Shown piece after piece: positions 6,809 through 7,495 of a DNA stretch of 7,495 nucleotides (the first letter of the stretch is position 1; every line of letters starts with the position of its first letter). The stretch is from an uncultured Prevotella sp. (GTDB lineage Bacteria > Bacteroidota > Bacteroidia > Bacteroidales > Bacteroidaceae). Made by a program: the position numbers and the translations under genes. The notes beneath the pieces were generated by a model. That model did no database searches. It worked only from the letters and a program-made list of their open reading frames with translations, and was not told the DNA's origin. Location of the stretch: positions 1 through 7,495 of the forward strand of contig CAKQFW010000099.1 in NCBI GenBank assembly GCA_934230965.1, read 5' to 3'.

Positions 6809-6940
6809 TCTGAAAGGGGGCAAATTACAATCTGAAAGGGGCCAAATTACGATCTGAAAGCGCCCATTTCACGTTGTGAAAAGGCCCATATCACAGTCTG
6901 ATTCGGCCCATATCAGGGTCTGAAATGGGGCAAATCAGAA
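6809..6940. repeat. Six-unit, exactly phased 22-bp degenerate tandem repeat upstream of the barrel gene
   Basis: Units occupy 6809-6830, 6831-6852, 6853-6874, 6875-6896, 6897-6918 and 6919-6940 with no insertion or deletion between them. All six keep T1, T3, G4, A5, G10, C13, A14, T17 and A19; five of six begin TCTGA and the other TGTGA. The conserved TGA (3-5) and TCA or TTA (17-19) are symmetrical about position 11, so each unit is a weak dyad. It is clearest in unit four, where TGTGA and TCACA flank a GGCCC core and 8 of 10 half-site positions match. Two subtypes exist: GGCAAAT-like (units 1, 2, 6) and CCCAT-like (3, 4, 5). The array ends 23 bp from the start codon of the minus-strand gene and fills 132 of the 196 bp between that start and the next terminator, so it must overlap its promoter or leader. 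Function unknown. Confidence 0.85.
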
Positions 6941-6981
6941 AGCAGGAGGCTTTTTAACAGGCGTTAAGATTTAGTGTAAGC

Positions 6982-7045
6982 AAAAAGCGTTGTCTTCAAG
7001 TAAATCGAAAATTCTTAGCCGATTTTACTTAAAACAACGCTTTTT
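6982..7045 (-). terminator. Long hairpin with T-run, probable terminator of the glycosyltransferase gene (possibly bidirectional)
   Basis: AAAAAGCGTTGT (6982-6993) pairs perfectly with ACAACGCTTTTT (7034-7045). An inner stem pairs 6998-7007 with 7020-7030 with one bulged T, leaving a 12-nt loop. Because the arms begin with A5 and end with T5, a U-rich 3' end forms on either strand. It lies about 36 nt after the stop codon of the minus-strand glycosyltransferase, which is its likely client, and it insulates that gene from the barrel gene downstream. Confidence 0.8.
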
Positions 7046-7081
7046 CCATATTTATTCATCTTGTTGTATATGTATGCAGTT

Positions 7082-7495
7082 TTAGGCATTGGCTGGCATC
7101 TTCGGATACTTGCGGAACCATCCGTCCCAGCGCAAGCGCATCACCCCAAAGAAAGCCTCGCCAAAGATGCCGCCGCTCATCTTGCTGGTGCCCTCGCGAC
7201 GGTTGACAAAAATAACGGGCACCTCTTTTATCTTAAAGCCTATCTTGTAGGCCGTAAACTTCATCTCTATCTGGAAGCCGTAGCCCTTGAAGCGCACCTG
7301 GTCGAGGGGTATGGTTTCGAGCACGCGGCGCTTGTAGCACTTAAAGCCCGCCGTGGTGTCGTGCACATTGAAGCCCGTTACCAAGCGAACATATTTTGAG
7401 GCAAAATAGCTCATCAGCACACGGCCAATGGGCCAGTTTACCACATTTACGCCACTGACATAGCGCGAGCCAATGGCCACGTCGGCACCCTCGTC
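7082..7495 (-). CDS. Family-2 glycosyltransferase, polyprenol-phosphate mannose synthase type, C-terminal part (5' end outside window)
   Basis: The frame is open to the window edge (7495) and ends at TAA 7082-7084, giving 137 residues; the Met-like start at 7480 is a GTG inside the conserved GADVAIGSRYVSG and is not the true start. Family members are about 240 residues, so the N-terminal half with the nucleotide-sugar site is outside. Visible marks are IGSRYVSG, then HDTTAGFKCYKRRVLE, GYGFQIEMKFTAYKIGFKIK and EVPVIFVNRREGTSKMSGG. These are characteristic of dolichol/polyprenol-monophosphate mannose synthases, which move mannose from GDP-mannose to a lipid carrier at the cytoplasmic face of the inner membrane. 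No C-terminal membrane segment is present, as in the soluble-type members. In Bacteroidetes such an enzyme could feed protein O-glycosylation or envelope glycans; that is inference, and another sugar or acceptor cannot be ruled out from half a protein. Confidence 0.88.
   Translation of the reverse strand, partial: DEGADVAIGSRYVSGVNVVNWPIGRVLMSYFASKYVRLVTGFNVHDTTAGFKCYKRRVLETIPLDQVRFKGYGFQIEMKFTAYKIGFKIKEVPVIFVNRREGTSKMSGGIFGEAFFGVMRLRWDGWFRKYPKMPANA

Noticed and set aside
6875..6895. CRP/FNR-type operator from TGTGA ... TCACA
   Set aside because: The half-sites are 11 bp apart instead of 6, and the neighbouring units do not keep the full half-site.
6809..6940. CRISPR array
   Set aside because: The 22-bp units are directly abutted with no unique spacers, and the units are too divergent from each other.
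6786..7081. Small protein or RNA gene in the spacer
   Set aside because: No open frame with a credible start and coding character is seen on either strand; the stretch is accounted for by the repeat array and the terminator hairpin.

Overview
The window looks like a chromosomal segment of a Bacteroidales bacterium, most likely a Prevotella-type organism. The signs are a textbook Bacteroidetes promoter (TTG, 20 nt, TATCTTTG) before the peroxidase gene, A-rich leaders with little Shine-Dalgarno character, a DUF5723-type outer-membrane protein, a TonB-receptor-like barrel with a carboxypeptidase-regulatory N-terminal domain, and Bacteroidetes-type sequence details in TrxB and MnmA. The organism is inferred from these features, not from a database match.

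Layout, left to right. (1) 1-708, plus strand: the C-terminal part of a DUF5723-like outer-membrane beta-barrel protein, followed by a very long hairpin with a T-run (733-818). (2) 894-3837, plus strand: a promoter, then a Cys-type glutathione peroxidase (984-1538), thioredoxin reductase trxB (1630-2565) and tRNA 2-thiouridylase mnmA (2676-3761), closed by a strong intrinsic terminator (3776-3837). No terminator is visible between these three genes, so they may be one transcription unit. (3) 3876-6785, minus strand and convergent with mnmA: a 969-residue outer-membrane barrel protein with no SusD-like partner beside it. (4) 6786-7081: a gene-free spacer holding a six-unit, exactly phased 22-bp degenerate repeat array (6809-6940) and a long terminator hairpin (6982-7045). 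(5) 7082-7495, minus strand: the C-terminal part of a family-2 glycosyltransferase of the polyprenol-phosphate mannose synthase type, cut by the window edge.

How the genes fit together: the peroxidase carries the Cys36/Cys82 pair of thioredoxin-dependent glutathione peroxidases, and the next gene encodes the reductase that would recharge thioredoxin, so gpx-trxB reads as a peroxide-detoxifying pair. MnmA handles sulfur for tRNA wobble uridine and has no obvious pathway link. No phage, transposase, CRISPR, tRNA or rRNA is seen.

The genes are ordinary. The unusual material is in the spacers, where four of the five contain short tandem or direct repeats with a period of 7, 21 or 22 bp. The 22-bp array, whose conserved positions form an operator-like dyad, is the best candidate for something undescribed.
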